NCBI RefSeq assembly: GCF_900111825.1
Contig: NZ_FOJM01000016.1
Span: forward strand, 1 to 64,000
Source: Pedobacter suwonensis
GTDB taxonomy: Bacteria; Bacteroidota; Bacteroidia; Sphingobacteriales; Sphingobacteriaceae
Reading direction: 5' to 3'
Length of the DNA: 64,000 bases
Shown here one piece after another: positions 1-8,117 of this stretch. Made by a program: the position numbers and the translations under genes. The notes below the pieces were generated by a model, which saw only the letters and a program-made list of their open reading frames with translations, had not been told where the DNA came from and searched no databases. Within the stretch, counting starts at the first letter, position 1; each line of letters starts with the position of its first letter.

Positions 1-2
1 AA

Positions 3-1737
3 GAAGCCGTCTCATAAGTCAATTATGGGGCGGTTTTTTGTTTTAGGGGATTAAGATAGGCCATTAGTCAAGCCGGACCGTAATGACTTAATTTGGAGAT
101 GCGTTCTTGTTTGGCGCTTGTTTTTTGGGGATAAAAAGCCTTTTTTCTCAGGCTTTCCACTTTCTGAGGTTGTGTGCGATGGACAGCAAACCTATTTCGA
201 CCTCGGTTTTGGATATTCCTTTCAGCAGAAAGCGCCTGAAGCCATGATTATGCTTCAGGTTTGCGAACACCGGTTCTACATCAGCGGCTCTTCGCTTTCG
301 GTATTTGATGCCTTGTTCTGTATTTAACCTTTCTTTGGCCGCCTGCTTGTGTAAGCGCAGGCTATGATTAATCTCGACGATGCGGTTACCCTGCCCGTCA
401 TGGCAAACACCCCGCATCGGACAACCTTTACAGTTCTGCGCCCGGTAACGGCTGGTCAGTTGCACAAACCCTGATGAAGTGGCCCTGTGACCATCACCGA
501 TGTGCTGCATGCGCTGACCCATCGGGCAAACCAGGTAGTTCTCCTGTTCATTGTAGTACAAACTGTCATTACTGAAGGCCTTGGTACCTTCTTTCTGCTC
601 TTTATCAAAGGTGTTATACTTGATGTAAGCCTCTATGCCTTTTTGTTGCAATATTCCATAGTTCTCATCCGAGCCATAACCGGCATCGGCAACTACGGCT
701 TTCGGTTTTTCATTGTACAGGGCTTCATATTCGGCAATGTGTGACGGCAGGGTTCCATAATCTGTTGAGGTTTGGTGAAGTGAATAATTGAGAATGAACT
801 GCTCCTGGGTGGAGATCTGCAGGTTATAAGCCGGTTTAAGCTGACCGTTCAGCATATGGTCTTCTTTCATCCGCATGAAAGTGGCATCCGGGTCGGTCTT
901 GGACATACTGTTACGTCCTGCCAGTAACTTCTCCTGTTCATTGTACCTGGTCAAATTCTCCGGCCAGTGCTTCTTCGCGTAGTTCAGCTTTTGCTTTACC
1001 TTCTTGTCAACGTCTTCCTTGTCTTCTAAGGCCGCATTGATCTTTGCGATGGTTTCCTTTACTTTTTCCGGGTTGATCTCGCTGTATCCCAGCGGTGCGG
1101 TATCCTTCAGTTCTTCTGCGGCAATGCTTTGCGCATAACCCCACAGCTCATCAAGCTGGGCTTTCATCTTCTCCCTGCTTTTCTTAATGCTTTTGCCCCA
1201 TACAAAGGTGTACCTGTTCGACGCTGACTCGATCTTGGTACCATCAGTAAATACCGCTTCTTTCAGCGATACGATACCTTCCTGCTGTAATAACAAAACG
1301 ATCTGGGAGAAAATCTGCTTTAAAATACCTGATAGCTTTTCACTGCGGAAGCGGTTGATCGTATTATGGTCGGGCTTCTTCATGCCCAAAAGCCACATGA
1401 AATGTACATTCTGCGCTGCTTGTTCTTCCAGTTTACGTGAAGAATAAGTATTGGTCAGATAACCATAGACCACCAACTTCAGCATTAACCGCGGATGAAA
1501 GCTTGACGCGCCTCCGCCTTTATACTTGCGGTTGATCGGTTTAACATCTACCGCATCTACCACTTGTTTAACGATCCGTACCGGATGAGCTGACGGTACC
1601 AATTCTTCCAGTTTGTAAGGTAAAAAAGTTAACTGGTCAGGATCATATTCCTTAAAGACTACTTTGCCTCCCATGCCTTTAAGATAACCAAAATCATCCT
1701 AAAATAAAAGAGGCCGCCTCACTTTTGAGACAGCCTC
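3..1737 (-). mobile_element. IS1182-family insertion sequence
   Basis: The element has one transposase gene and imperfect terminal inverted repeats. The left end (3-19, GAAGCCGTCTCATAAGT) matches the reverse complement of 1721-1737 (GAGGCTGTCTCAAAAGT) at 14 of 17 positions. It starts within two bases of the window edge, so any target-site duplication on the left cannot be seen. The transposase frame is intact, so the copy may still be active. Confidence 0.85.
148..1674 (-). CDS. IS1182-family DDE transposase
   Basis: This is the transposase that cuts and rejoins the ends of the surrounding insertion sequence. The 508 residues begin with a DUF772-like helical DNA-binding part (about 10-130, with HPRLMLKLVVYGYLT). 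The DDE triad is probably D144 in VFTDGTK, D330 in VVADAGYGS and E467 in DVEPVFANLKHN. A small Cys cluster (CKGCPMRGVC near 415-424) precedes the last catalytic block, as is usual for this family. The length is typical and no frameshift is visible. It is the only gene between the inverted repeats, so no passenger gene is carried. Confidence 0.93.
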   Translation of the reverse strand: MGGKVVFKEYDPDQLTFLPYKLEELVPSAHPVRIVKQVVDAVDVKPINRKYKGGGASSFHPRLMLKLVVYGYLTNTYSSRKLEEQAAQNVHFMWLLGMKKPDHNTINRFRSEKLSGILKQIFSQIVLLLQQEGIVSLKEAVFTDGTKIESASNRYTFVWGKSIKKSREKMKAQLDELWGYAQSIAAEELKDTAPLGYSEINPEKVKETIAKINAALEDKEDVDKKVKQKLNYAKKHWPENLTRYNEQEKLLAGRNSMSKTDPDATFMRMKEDHMLNGQLKPAYNLQISTQEQFILNYSLHQTSTDYGTLPSHIAEYEALYNEKPKAVVADAGYGSDENYGILQQKGIEAYIKYNTFDKEQKEGTKAFSNDSLYYNEQENYLVCPMGQRMQHIGDGHRATSSGFVQLTSRYRAQNCKGCPMRGVCHDGQGNRIVEINHSLRLHKQAAKERLNTEQGIKYRKRRAADVEPVFANLKHNHGFRRFLLKGISKTEVEIGLLSIAHNLRKWKA

Positions 1738-1741
1738 TTTT
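1706..1741. terminator. Hairpin with T-run at the right end of the IS
   Basis: AAAAGAGGC (1706-1714) pairs with GCCTCTTTT (1733-1741), and more T residues follow on the + strand. The hairpin includes the right inverted repeat. It may stop transcription entering or leaving the element, which is common for IS ends. Confidence 0.5.
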
Positions 1742-1744
1742 TTT

Positions 1745-2070
1745 ATGCCTGATCTTTTAAAACATCAGGCTAATCGCTTATCCTTATCAAAAGATATACT
1801 ACGGATTTAATTTAGATTTTAGTCGGGTAGAATTGTCATAAGTCCGACGAAACCCCGGCTTAAGTCCGGCTTAAGTCCGTTAAAGGAGTCTAGCCGTCTT
1901 TTTTGCGAACCGTCGTTTCGACCGCAGTGGAGAAATATTTGCAATGTGTTTTATACGACTTCAGCTTTAAAAAAAACAAGCGGTTAAACGGGATATAACT
2001 TAACAAAAGAATAAATTCATCAGACCGAATTTCTTGTCATTAATTTTTATGGAGATATGAATAAAAAAAT
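1745..2070. other. Intergenic stretch without a gene
   Basis: I see no credible coding frame. The only structure is a tandem 11-mer, CGGCTTAAGTC twice (1856-1877), preceded by a related partial copy (ATAAGTCCGACG). The last part leads into the tRNA promoter. Confidence 0.6.
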
Positions 2071-3689
2071 TACTTTTGCAGTCCAATACGGAGAGGTGTC
2101 TGAGTGGTCGAAAGAGCAAGCCTGGAAAGTTTGTATACTGGCAACGGTATCGAGGGTTCGAATCCCTCTCTCTCCGCTGAGCGGGGAATTTTACAATTCC
2201 CCCGCTTTTTTTCGTATATAAGCAATCCTTTTTCTTTCATTATCAGGTAATTATGTGATAATTCTTCTATCATTGTCGGGGTTCGATACAGCCCGTTTTG
2301 ATAGTAGAGATTGTTATCGAACCCCAAGCGAACAAGCTCCTGTTTGTCGAGTGTTTCGGCATGTCTGTAGATATACCCGAGGTTGGTAAGCCGTTCGAGG
2401 TTTTCGTACAATTTGGTATATACCTTATCCTGATTCTGGTTTAGCCTGCCGATTGCGGCATTGAGGCTAAGCATATTATTGGTGATAATATTATACCACT
2501 TTTGGTAGGTTTCATGATTGATTGTATTGGTGATCCATTTTTCCTCGATGGATAGTAGTTTCTTTTCTTCGCAGGCCAGTTCCCTCTGTTTTTCGGCAAG
2601 CAGGCTTTTATTGTTTTTGATGCGTAGGTTGACGGCGGTATCACTTTCGTCTTTGATTGCCCTGATGATGTTTTCGGGCAGGCTCATCAGGTCGAATATC
2701 TCCTCGAGCTGCTGGTGTGCCTTTTTTGCACTGAGGTTAAGGTGTGTGGTCTTGTTGCACTTATAATAATAGTAGTATCCGCCCCAACGCCCCCTGGATG
2801 GAGCGCCGGTCAGAAGTTTGCCGCAATGGCATTTTAGTACGCCGCACAACGGTAATTCATCGATAACGGTAACTTTAGGTTTATCCACTTTTTTCATTTT
2901 AAACTGCACGTTCTGCCACGTTACATAATCAATGATCGGTTGGTGGAGTGCCTTGAACAGACCGCCGGGATAGTCTTTGAATGGCTCTACATATTGCATT
3001 CCCGCATATACCGGATTTGACAACACCCGCTGTATGGCCTCATTGCCGTTTCTGCTGAACCCCATCTCCCTTGCTTTGTCAAATATGATATATATCGGCA
3101 CGTTGTTCAGATAGGCATCGTATATATAACGAACAATCTCTGCTTCCCGCTCGTTGATCACCAAATGCCGCTCTTTGCCAACCCCATCCTTGTAATACCC
3201 ATAGGGAGGGTTCTTATACACATAACGGCCTTCTTTGGCCTTGGCCGTATAAAGACCTCCCCTTACTTTGATACTCCGGTTGATATTGTCCTCTTCGGCA
3301 AGCAATAGCTGAAGTCCTGTACGGAAGAAGCTGCCCGGGGTAGAATAGTCGTAGGTAATGCCCTCGGTAACGCTGACGATCTGGATACTGAACTCCATCT
3401 GAAGTTTCTTTACCATTTTGATGGCCTCGCCCGCATCGCGGCTGAAACGGTCAAGCTGGTCCACAAGCAGGTAATCCACCGAGCGGTAGTGCTTACGGAT
3501 AAATGCCTCCAGTTTCTTAAAGTCGGGACGATCAAATGTCCTTGCGCTTTTGCCGCGGTCAATAAAAGTATCCACCAGCTGCACCTGATTGTTTTTTGCC
3601 CATTGGTCGGTATATAGTTCCTGCCGCTCAATAGAACCGTTGCTCTGGTGCTTGTCGCTAAACCTCAGGTATCTTATCGCTTTCTTCAT
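2070..3689 (-). CDS. Large serine recombinase (resolvase/invertase type)
   Basis: This is a site-specific recombinase expected to integrate and excise the adjoining element. The N-terminal resolvase domain (1-150) has the nucleophile serine in YLRFSDKHQ (S11) and the QLDRFSRD active-site block. A recombinase domain covers about 155-260, followed by a zinc-ribbon-like part (CGVLKCHCGKLL to YYKC, about 285-315) and a charged helical region. The frame stays open past 2176, so residues after about 505 are antisense translation of the terminator and tRNA-Ser, with the familiar EREGFEPS signature. The functional protein may depend on little of that tail. The start ATG lies inside the end of the small upstream gene (32-base overlap), which suggests translational coupling. 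Confidence 0.88.
   Translation of the reverse strand: MKKAIRYLRFSDKHQSNGSIERQELYTDQWAKNNQVQLVDTFIDRGKSARTFDRPDFKKLEAFIRKHYRSVDYLLVDQLDRFSRDAGEAIKMVKKLQMEFSIQIVSVTEGITYDYSTPGSFFRTGLQLLLAEEDNINRSIKVRGGLYTAKAKEGRYVYKNPPYGYYKDGVGKERHLVINEREAEIVRYIYDAYLNNVPIYIIFDKAREMGFSRNGNEAIQRVLSNPVYAGMQYVEPFKDYPGGLFKALHQPIIDYVTWQNVQFKMKKVDKPKVTVIDELPLCGVLKCHCGKLLTGAPSRGRWGGYYYYYKCNKTTHLNLSAKKAHQQLEEIFDLMSLPENIIRAIKDESDTAVNLRIKNNKSLLAEKQRELACEEKKLLSIEEKWITNTINHETYQKWYNIITNNMLSLNAAIGRLNQNQDKVYTKLYENLERLTNLGYIYRHAETLDKQELVRLGFDNNLYYQNGLYRTPTMIEELSHNYLIMKEKGLLIYEKKRGNCKIPRSAEREGFEPSIPLPVYKLSRLALSTTQTPLRIGLQK
2071..2078 (+). promoter_or_regulatory. Bacteroidota -7 box for tRNA-Ser
   Basis: TACTTTTG fits the Bacteroidota -7 consensus TAnnTTTG exactly and lies 11 bases upstream of the mature tRNA 5' end, which is the expected spacing for a short 5' leader. 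The -33 TTTG element is not clear; only a T-rich stretch is present at that distance. Confidence 0.6.
2090..2176 (+). tRNA. tRNA-Ser (anticodon GGA)
   Basis: This 87-nt serine tRNA has a long variable arm. The acceptor arm GGAGAGG pairs with the 3' CTCTCTCC region (one G-U pair) and leaves G as the discriminator base. The anticodon stem is CAAGC/GTTTG with loop CTGGAAA, giving anticodon GGA for UCC/UCU codons. The T arm GAGGG-TTCGAAT-CCCTC is perfect. CCA is not encoded. The gene lies at the edge of a large island, and an integrase-type gene points into its 3' end, so it is the likely integration target, with its 3' half restored by the incoming element. Confidence 0.95.
2180..2212 (+). terminator. 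Terminator after tRNA-Ser
   Basis: AGCGGGGAATT (from 2180) pairs with AATTCCCCCGCT across the loop TTAC, and seven T residues follow (2206-2212). It starts four bases after the tRNA discriminator base, so it is a classical intrinsic terminator for the tRNA. The recombinase frame on the other strand passes through it. Confidence 0.85.
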
Positions 3690-3846
3690 GACATTCTTTT
3701 AAGGTTGCGTTGATAATAATTTTGACTATTAAAGATACTAATTTCTTTCCGCTCTCGGACAGAGATTGTCTCTTATTTGCTTCATTTGCAGTGATTTCAG
3801 CATTTATGTCTGCTGTGCTTTCTTCCTCTACTAATCTTTCCATCAC
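3658..3846 (-). CDS. Small conserved protein upstream of the recombinase (62 aa)
   Basis: The function is unknown. It is a short acidic protein with a hydrophobic helix near residues 36-50 (KLVSLIVKIIINATLK). Its 3' end overlaps the recombinase start, so the two are probably co-translated. The same core recurs in two other small reading frames on the minus strand, at 38143-38313 (LLNLIAEIIVDISIREANEQ) and 32277-32458 (LLNLIAKIIVDISLREANEQ), each just beyond a tRNA-like repeat. That linkage suggests a role with the recombinase, such as a directionality or accessory factor, but this is inference only. Confidence 0.6.
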   Translation of the reverse strand: MMERLVEEESTADINAEITANEANKRQSLSESGKKLVSLIVKIIINATLKECHEESDKIPEV

Positions 3847-3930
3847 ACATCTTTTTTTAATTAAAAAAGCCAGTTGCCGGGCTTTCTTGTTCAGATCGGC
3901 TTTTAAGCCATATTTTCACCCGCTCTCCGC

Positions 3931-4353
3931 CTATTTGGGCTTCAGGGAACGGGCCTTTTGGGTGTGCTGCGCTAATTGCTGCCAGCGGTCAAATGCAACA
4001 AGGCAAATTGAGCCGGTGGCTTCGCTTTCAAATGCAAGTGGCAATGCCTGTTTATAGCGGTTGCGTATGACCAATTGGTACAATTGCTGCATCAAGGCCT
4101 CATCCGTATGTTTTGCCCGTATAGCGGACAATAATCCGTCGAGGATTTCCTGTTTGGGCCTTAAAGTCAATAGCGCGTCGGCCTGGTACATTCCGCTTGT
4201 GCCATCATCGAATGTGACCACAACGGTATCGGCATCCTTTTGCCTGGTAACATGGCCGACATATCCCTGCCTGGCCACCGGATCGGTTGTCAGGTGCGGA
4301 TGCACCATGACCACTCTACCCTTGCCGGGGTAGTTTCTGTTCTTATTTTTCAT
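3931..4353 (-). CDS. Hypothetical accessory protein of the element (140 aa)
   Basis: I do not recognise this family. The N-terminal half looks like a small beta barrel (GKGRVVMVHPHL, then GYVGHVTRQKDADTVVVTFDDG, about residues 11-54), reminiscent of KOW/SH3-like folds in proteins that touch nucleic acid. The C-terminal half is helical. There is no signal peptide or membrane segment. It follows the broken methylase gene by 19 bases in the same direction, so it is probably the end of the same accessory operon. Confidence 0.6.
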   Translation of the reverse strand: MKNKNRNYPGKGRVVMVHPHLTTDPVARQGYVGHVTRQKDADTVVVTFDDGTSGMYQADALLTLRPKQEILDGLLSAIRAKHTDEALMQQLYQLVIRNRYKQALPLAFESEATGSICLVAFDRWQQLAQHTQKARSLKPK

Positions 4354-4372
4354 GTTCTTTTGCGATATCTGC

Positions 4373-5207
4373 TTACTGTGCTTCCTGCCAGTCTTTTGCC
4401 TCTATTGAAAATGGATAGTTTGCCGTAAGCACCTCTATCTTCCGTTTTGGATTGCCATTCTTGATGTTCACCGTCACGGTCATTTCCTTTCGTGCCGTAC
4501 ACCAGCCGTATTTGCTGATGAAATCGTCCAGCATGGCAGATGGATAGGAAGAGAGCAGGAACCTGCCTTTTATACGGCTTAAAAGGCGCAGCAATGCCTC
4601 GTAATCGGCCTGCGTATATCCTTTATAGTGTCCGCAGTTGCTGCCCACATAGGGCGGGTCACAGTAGAAAAACGCTTCCTCGTGATCGCGGCTCTCAATA
4701 ATATACAGCGCATCCGCGCATTCGATCTGGACCTTTTCCAGCCGTTTTTCATAGGCCTCGGTAAAATTGTCCCTTTTGCCGGCAATGCGTTTGGAGGTAG
4801 TGTTGTTTGTTTTGTCAAATCCGAACGGGCCATCCATCTTGGAGGCAAATCCCTGGGAGCAGATTACCCAAACGGCCCAGGCCCTTCGGACGGGGTCAAA
4901 AAGGTCGGGGGTTATGGTAAACCACTTCGGCCTGCCGGTAAGCATTGCGGCAGTGCAGGGTACGTTTGATCATCCGTTGCAAGGGCAGGAACTGCTCTTT
5001 GATGACCTGGTAAAAGTTAACCAGTTCTCCGTTGGTATCATTGATCACCTCGCAGACCGAGGGCGGCTTGTGAAAGAATACTGCCCCGCCCCCGGTAAAA
5101 GGTTCGCCGTACAATACGTGTTCCGGTATGAGCGAGGCAATAAGCGGGGCAAGGGTCTGCTTGCCACCGTAATAGGTCAATGGCGTTTTCATCTTTTTAT
5201 TTTCCAT
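4373..5207 (-). pseudogene. Dam-type DNA adenine methylase, frameshifted
   Basis: This is a D12-class N6-adenine DNA methyltransferase split into two frames. The first part (5207 to about 4911) has the SAM-binding start PLTYYGGKQTLAPLI and the GEPFTGGGAVFF motif. The second (about 4911 to 4373) has the catalytic DPPY motif in FFYCDPPYVGSN. The frames join cleanly if one base is removed from the five-base G run at 4907-4911 (+ strand): the conserved text then reads ...VVYHNP followed by DLFDPVRRAW. Either the gene is a recent pseudogene or this is an assembly or sequencing error in a homopolymer. An intact product would modify DNA, perhaps to protect the element from restriction. Confidence 0.8.
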
Positions 5208-5245
5208 ACTTCACTTCGTCTTTTGCTCGGGTTCAAAGATATTTT

Positions 5246-5536
5246 TCAGGGCTGCGGAGACTTGGGCGGATTCGAAGGCGTTATCTTTTTACGGGATGCC
5301 AGCAGGTTGTCCCTTAGTTGCTTCGCCTTTTCAAATCCTATCCATTTGCCCTTTTCGTTGACCCCGCGTTCAAGCAGGGTAAGCCTGATGAGCGTTACCA
5401 GGTTCACGTCCTTGTCCAGCAGCCGTACCAACAGGTTGGTGCCGGTCTGTGCAAACAGCAGCAGCGGGTTCTCATCTTCCGGCAGGCTGCCATCCTTCGC
5501 AGCCTGCCGGTATTTTTGGATCAGTTCAGGTGTCAT
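5246..5536 (-). CDS. Small hypothetical protein, paralogue 1 (96 aa)
   Basis: The function is unknown. It is a tandem paralogue of the gene just upstream at 5577-5843. Shared features in order are a start rich in K/Y/A, a P(E/D)xENPL motif followed by a hydrophobic stretch (LLLFAQTGTNLLVRLLDK), a LxRLxLxxRGxNxKGxWxG block, and a basic Pro-rich tail. It is soluble with no export signal. Such pairs are common among uncharacterised conjugative-element genes in Bacteroidota. Confidence 0.65.
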   Translation of the reverse strand: MTPELIQKYRQAAKDGSLPEDENPLLLFAQTGTNLLVRLLDKDVNLVTLIRLTLLERGVNEKGKWIGFEKAKQLRDNLLASRKKITPSNPPKSPQP

Positions 5537-5576
5537 AATAGTTCTTCCTTTTTTATTTCTCTTTCAACGATATGGT

Positions 5577-5843
5577 TCAAAGTCTTGGACCTTTTGGCTT
5601 TTTGGTCATGCTTTTTTTTAGTTGTTCACTTGCCTCCCGCATTCCCACCCATTCGCCCTTCTTGTTCAGTCCCCGGGCTGCCAGCTCCATACGAGCCAGT
5701 TCCATCAGGTCGATCTGTTTGTGTACCGCCATGACCAGCAGTTTGGTGGAGGTCATCGAGAAAACAAAGAGCGGATTTTCACTGTCGGGAATAGTGCCCT
5801 CCCGAGCCGCAAGGGCATATTTGTCATACTTATCCGTTTTCAT
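5577..5843 (-). CDS. Small hypothetical protein, paralogue 2 (88 aa)
   Basis: This is the upstream member of the tandem pair with 5246-5536. The aligned landmarks are IPDSENPLFVF against LPEDENPLLLF, and ARMELAARGLNKKGEWVG against IRLTLLERGVNEKGKWIG. These conserved Asn, Gly and Trp positions imply a common fold that arose by duplication. It has no signal peptide. It lies in the minus-strand accessory operon between a 263-residue hypothetical protein and its paralogue. No function can be assigned. Confidence 0.65.
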   Translation of the reverse strand: MKTDKYDKYALAAREGTIPDSENPLFVFSMTSTKLLVMAVHKQIDLMELARMELAARGLNKKGEWVGMREASEQLKKSMTKKPKGPRL

Positions 5844-5898
5844 GGAAATGATGGTTAAGGGGTCTGTCCGCGTTTCTTACTGGGCGGGCTGCTCCAGT

Positions 5899-6690
5899 TC
5901 ACCCTCTGCTGCGGGGCGGTCTTTTTTTTTCGTCCTCCTGCTTTTCCTGCTGCTGTTCTTTGGCGCGAGCCTCTTGCTGGGCCTTAGAGGGCGCCTCCAC
6001 ATCCAAATGTTGCATTTTCTGGTCAAGCACCGTCACGCTTCCTGCTTTTGGATCTACAGAGAGAAAACCTTTCTGCTCTGCGCTGTTGTGCATGATGGTT
6101 ACCGGAACCAGGTGGGCCTTGCGCAGCGACAATGCAATATCCTCCCTGCCGGAGATGCTCTCCAGTTCTTTGACCGGGATCGCCACTGACTTCAGTACCT
6201 CCCCAAGATCGAAGGGATGCTTCTTATAGTAGTTTTCGTGGTAGCTGTTTACCGGGTAGTTGCCATATTCGTCTTTGGGACCTTTGATGTCCAGCGTCAG
6301 CCAGGTATTGTACAGTTGGCCTTCCTTGTTGTACAGGTTCTTGTTTACCGACACGAGATCACCGAATTTGAGCATACGGTAAGCTTCTGCCGCGCTGATA
6401 CGCTTTTCTGCCGGAAAGTTGTGCTGGCGAACTTCACCTTCCCTCAGCTGGTCGCTCTTGAACAGCATGGCATCGTAGGAGTTGAAGTACACCTTGTCCT
6501 TTTGCGGATCGTTATCCCTTCTGAAATGAAGTCGGTAAGCGACTTCATCGTCTTTGACCTTTACCGAATGTTCCAGCGTAAACTCCGGTTTACCGGAGTT
6601 CAGTTCTGCCTCCAGTTGCCCGTTCAGGCTTTCTCCAAAGCCCTTTTTCCAGAGCTGTTCTTTGAGGTGTTCAAAATTTTCAATGTTCAT
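5899..6690 (-). CDS. Hypothetical conjugative-element protein (263 aa)
   Basis: This is a soluble protein of unknown function. The body (1-215) mixes sheet and helix and includes RISAAEAYRMLKFGDLV and a conserved-looking aromatic stretch (YHENYYKKHPFDLGEV, about residues 150-165). The last ~35 residues are a highly charged, Gln/Glu/Lys-rich coiled tail. The gene product resembles uncharacterised proteins carried by Bacteroidota mobile elements (DUF3945/DUF4099-like in style), but I cannot place it in a named family with confidence. It is in the minus-strand operon running from the tra genes towards the recombinase. Confidence 0.6.
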   Translation of the reverse strand: MNIENFEHLKEQLWKKGFGESLNGQLEAELNSGKPEFTLEHSVKVKDDEVAYRLHFRRDNDPQKDKVYFNSYDAMLFKSDQLREGEVRQHNFPAEKRISAAEAYRMLKFGDLVSVNKNLYNKEGQLYNTWLTLDIKGPKDEYGNYPVNSYHENYYKKHPFDLGEVLKSVAIPVKELESISGREDIALSLRKAHLVPVTIMHNSAEQKGFLSVDPKAGSVTVLDQKMQHLDVEAPSKAQQEARAKEQQQEKQEDEKKRPPRSRG

Positions 6691-6733
6691 GATCGTTGCT
6701 TTTAAAATATTAGCATTGGCCTACGGACTGTTC

Positions 6734-7213
6734 TCAGGGTTTCATGCCGTGGCTTTTGTTCTTTTGGGGGCGCGGTGGCCTGTGCCGCAGGGTGGGAATA
6801 TTTCTTTTGCTGTGTCTTTGCCCGGGATCGTTCCGCGGTTGAGGCCGATGCAGTTCCGGCCAGCGAAAGTCCGGCGGGTCAAACTGCGCTGCTCTTTGCT
6901 CACGCCTGCGGGCAATGGCAGCCTTGACTGCCGCCGCAATACGGTGTACCGTTCGCCGCAACAGGCCCGGGTATAGCTGCCGCCTGATACGGGTACGTTC
7001 ATAGCGAAGCATCAGCATCATCGCACGCTCGTCTACCGGGAGCGCCTTTCCCTGGAATTTATAGTAGAGGCGGTCGTACTCATCCAGCTTCATGCGCTGA
7101 AAACTGCGGTCGCGTAACGCTCCGTCCGAAAACAGTTCCCGGAATTGGTGTTCCTGCCGGCTCCAGTTTGAAAGCGCTCCCATCAGCGTTTCCTTTTCAA
7201 ATGCTTTTTCCAT
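6734..7213 (-). CDS. Hypothetical basic protein (159 aa)
   Basis: The function is unknown. The N-terminal half is acidic to neutral and helical (up to about residue 70). The rest is very rich in Arg, Pro and His (RPQPRNDPGQRHSKRN and similar), so it is likely disordered and may bind nucleic acid. There is no signal peptide. It sits 39 bases downstream of traN in the same direction, at the place where traO would be expected in the CTnDOT order, but it does not look like TraO. Confidence 0.5.
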   Translation of the reverse strand: MEKAFEKETLMGALSNWSRQEHQFRELFSDGALRDRSFQRMKLDEYDRLYYKFQGKALPVDERAMMLMLRYERTRIRRQLYPGLLRRTVHRIAAAVKAAIARRREQRAAQFDPPDFRWPELHRPQPRNDPGQRHSKRNIPTLRHRPPRPQKNKSHGMKP

Positions 7214-7252
7214 AGTGAATTTTAATTATGAGATAGGCCGGGTGGCTGTCCT

Positions 7253-8089
7253 CTAGCGCAGCGGCCTTGCCTGCAGCAGCTTTTCGCCGGACAGTTTCAG
7301 CGACAGGTTGCGGTCGCCGCCCCGCTCCATCAGTTCTGTTACCAGCCTTTTGCTGTCCGCTATGGTAAACCGGGCGAAGGCCGCGATAATGACCTGGCCA
7401 CGGTCACTCTCGGGACTACCCTGGCGGGTTACCTGCAAGGCCTGTAATTCGTTATCCTGTTCGGAGGTACGTTTTGCCTTTTTGCGGTCGCGTACAAAAA
7501 AACGCAGCGAACCTTCATCATACGGTATATGGCTAAAATTCTTTAACCGGTAGCGCACAAACAGCACATCATCCTTGATGAACAGGCCTTCAAGGGTAAA
7601 CAAGAGCCTGTAATGGCGCTCATGGACACCTTTAACGAACGGATCGCTGGCGGACACCTTTTCGCCGTAAGCGGATAGCTGCGTACTGTTCAGGCTGACA
7701 CCCTTAAATACGGCCACTCCGAACGGTGCCGTGCTGCGCAGGTCAATGGTCTGGTTTTGCGGCGTGTCGCTGTAGACGACCGTAAAATCATAGACGTTTC
7801 CGTCAGAGGTGATCACGTGCAGGTTGCTGGGCGCAAAATTCTGCTGCCCTGCTTTTACCTTGAGCATATTCTCCACGCCCTTTACCTTTTCCGCCATGAC
7901 ATAGCTGTCGCCACGGTCAGCGGCACGCACTGAAGCGGGAAAGATCAACAGGGAGGTTTTGTTCGTGCTTAGTTCCAGCAAAGTCGCGGACCGTACCGTA
8001 TCTGCCTTTAGTGGCCCATTCTGTTGGGCATTTGCACGGCAGGTGCCAAGCAGCACTGCCAGGCTTAAGATCAAATTTTTCATCATCAT
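7253..8089 (-). CDS. traN: Conjugative transposon protein TraN
   Basis: This is a mating-pore component of CTnDOT-type elements (TraN family, DUF4138). The 278 residues begin with a signal peptide (MKNLILSLAVLLGTCRANAQ when started at the third Met). The rest is beta-rich, with a typical block LLIFPASVRAADRGD near residues 47-61 and VRYRLKNFSHIPYDEG in the C-terminal domain. It follows traM by 28 bases. In this family TraN is thought to work in the envelope with TraM, like VirB9 with VirB10. Confidence 0.85.
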   Translation of the reverse strand: MMMKNLILSLAVLLGTCRANAQQNGPLKADTVRSATLLELSTNKTSLLIFPASVRAADRGDSYVMAEKVKGVENMLKVKAGQQNFAPSNLHVITSDGNVYDFTVVYSDTPQNQTIDLRSTAPFGVAVFKGVSLNSTQLSAYGEKVSASDPFVKGVHERHYRLLFTLEGLFIKDDVLFVRYRLKNFSHIPYDEGSLRFFVRDRKKAKRTSEQDNELQALQVTRQGSPESDRGQVIIAAFARFTIADSKRLVTELMERGGDRNLSLKLSGEKLLQARPLR

Positions 8090-8117
8090 TTTTGACTTTT
8101 TTAGTTTTGTTATCGGA

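Noticed and set aside
1856..1877. CRISPR-like or iteron-like repeat
   Set aside because: It is a single tandem pair of an 11-mer without spacers or further copies; there are no cas or rep genes nearby.
5318..6189. Long plus-strand frames over the accessory ICE genes
   Set aside because: They are shadows of the minus-strand genes; the minus frames have the family resemblance and operon spacing.
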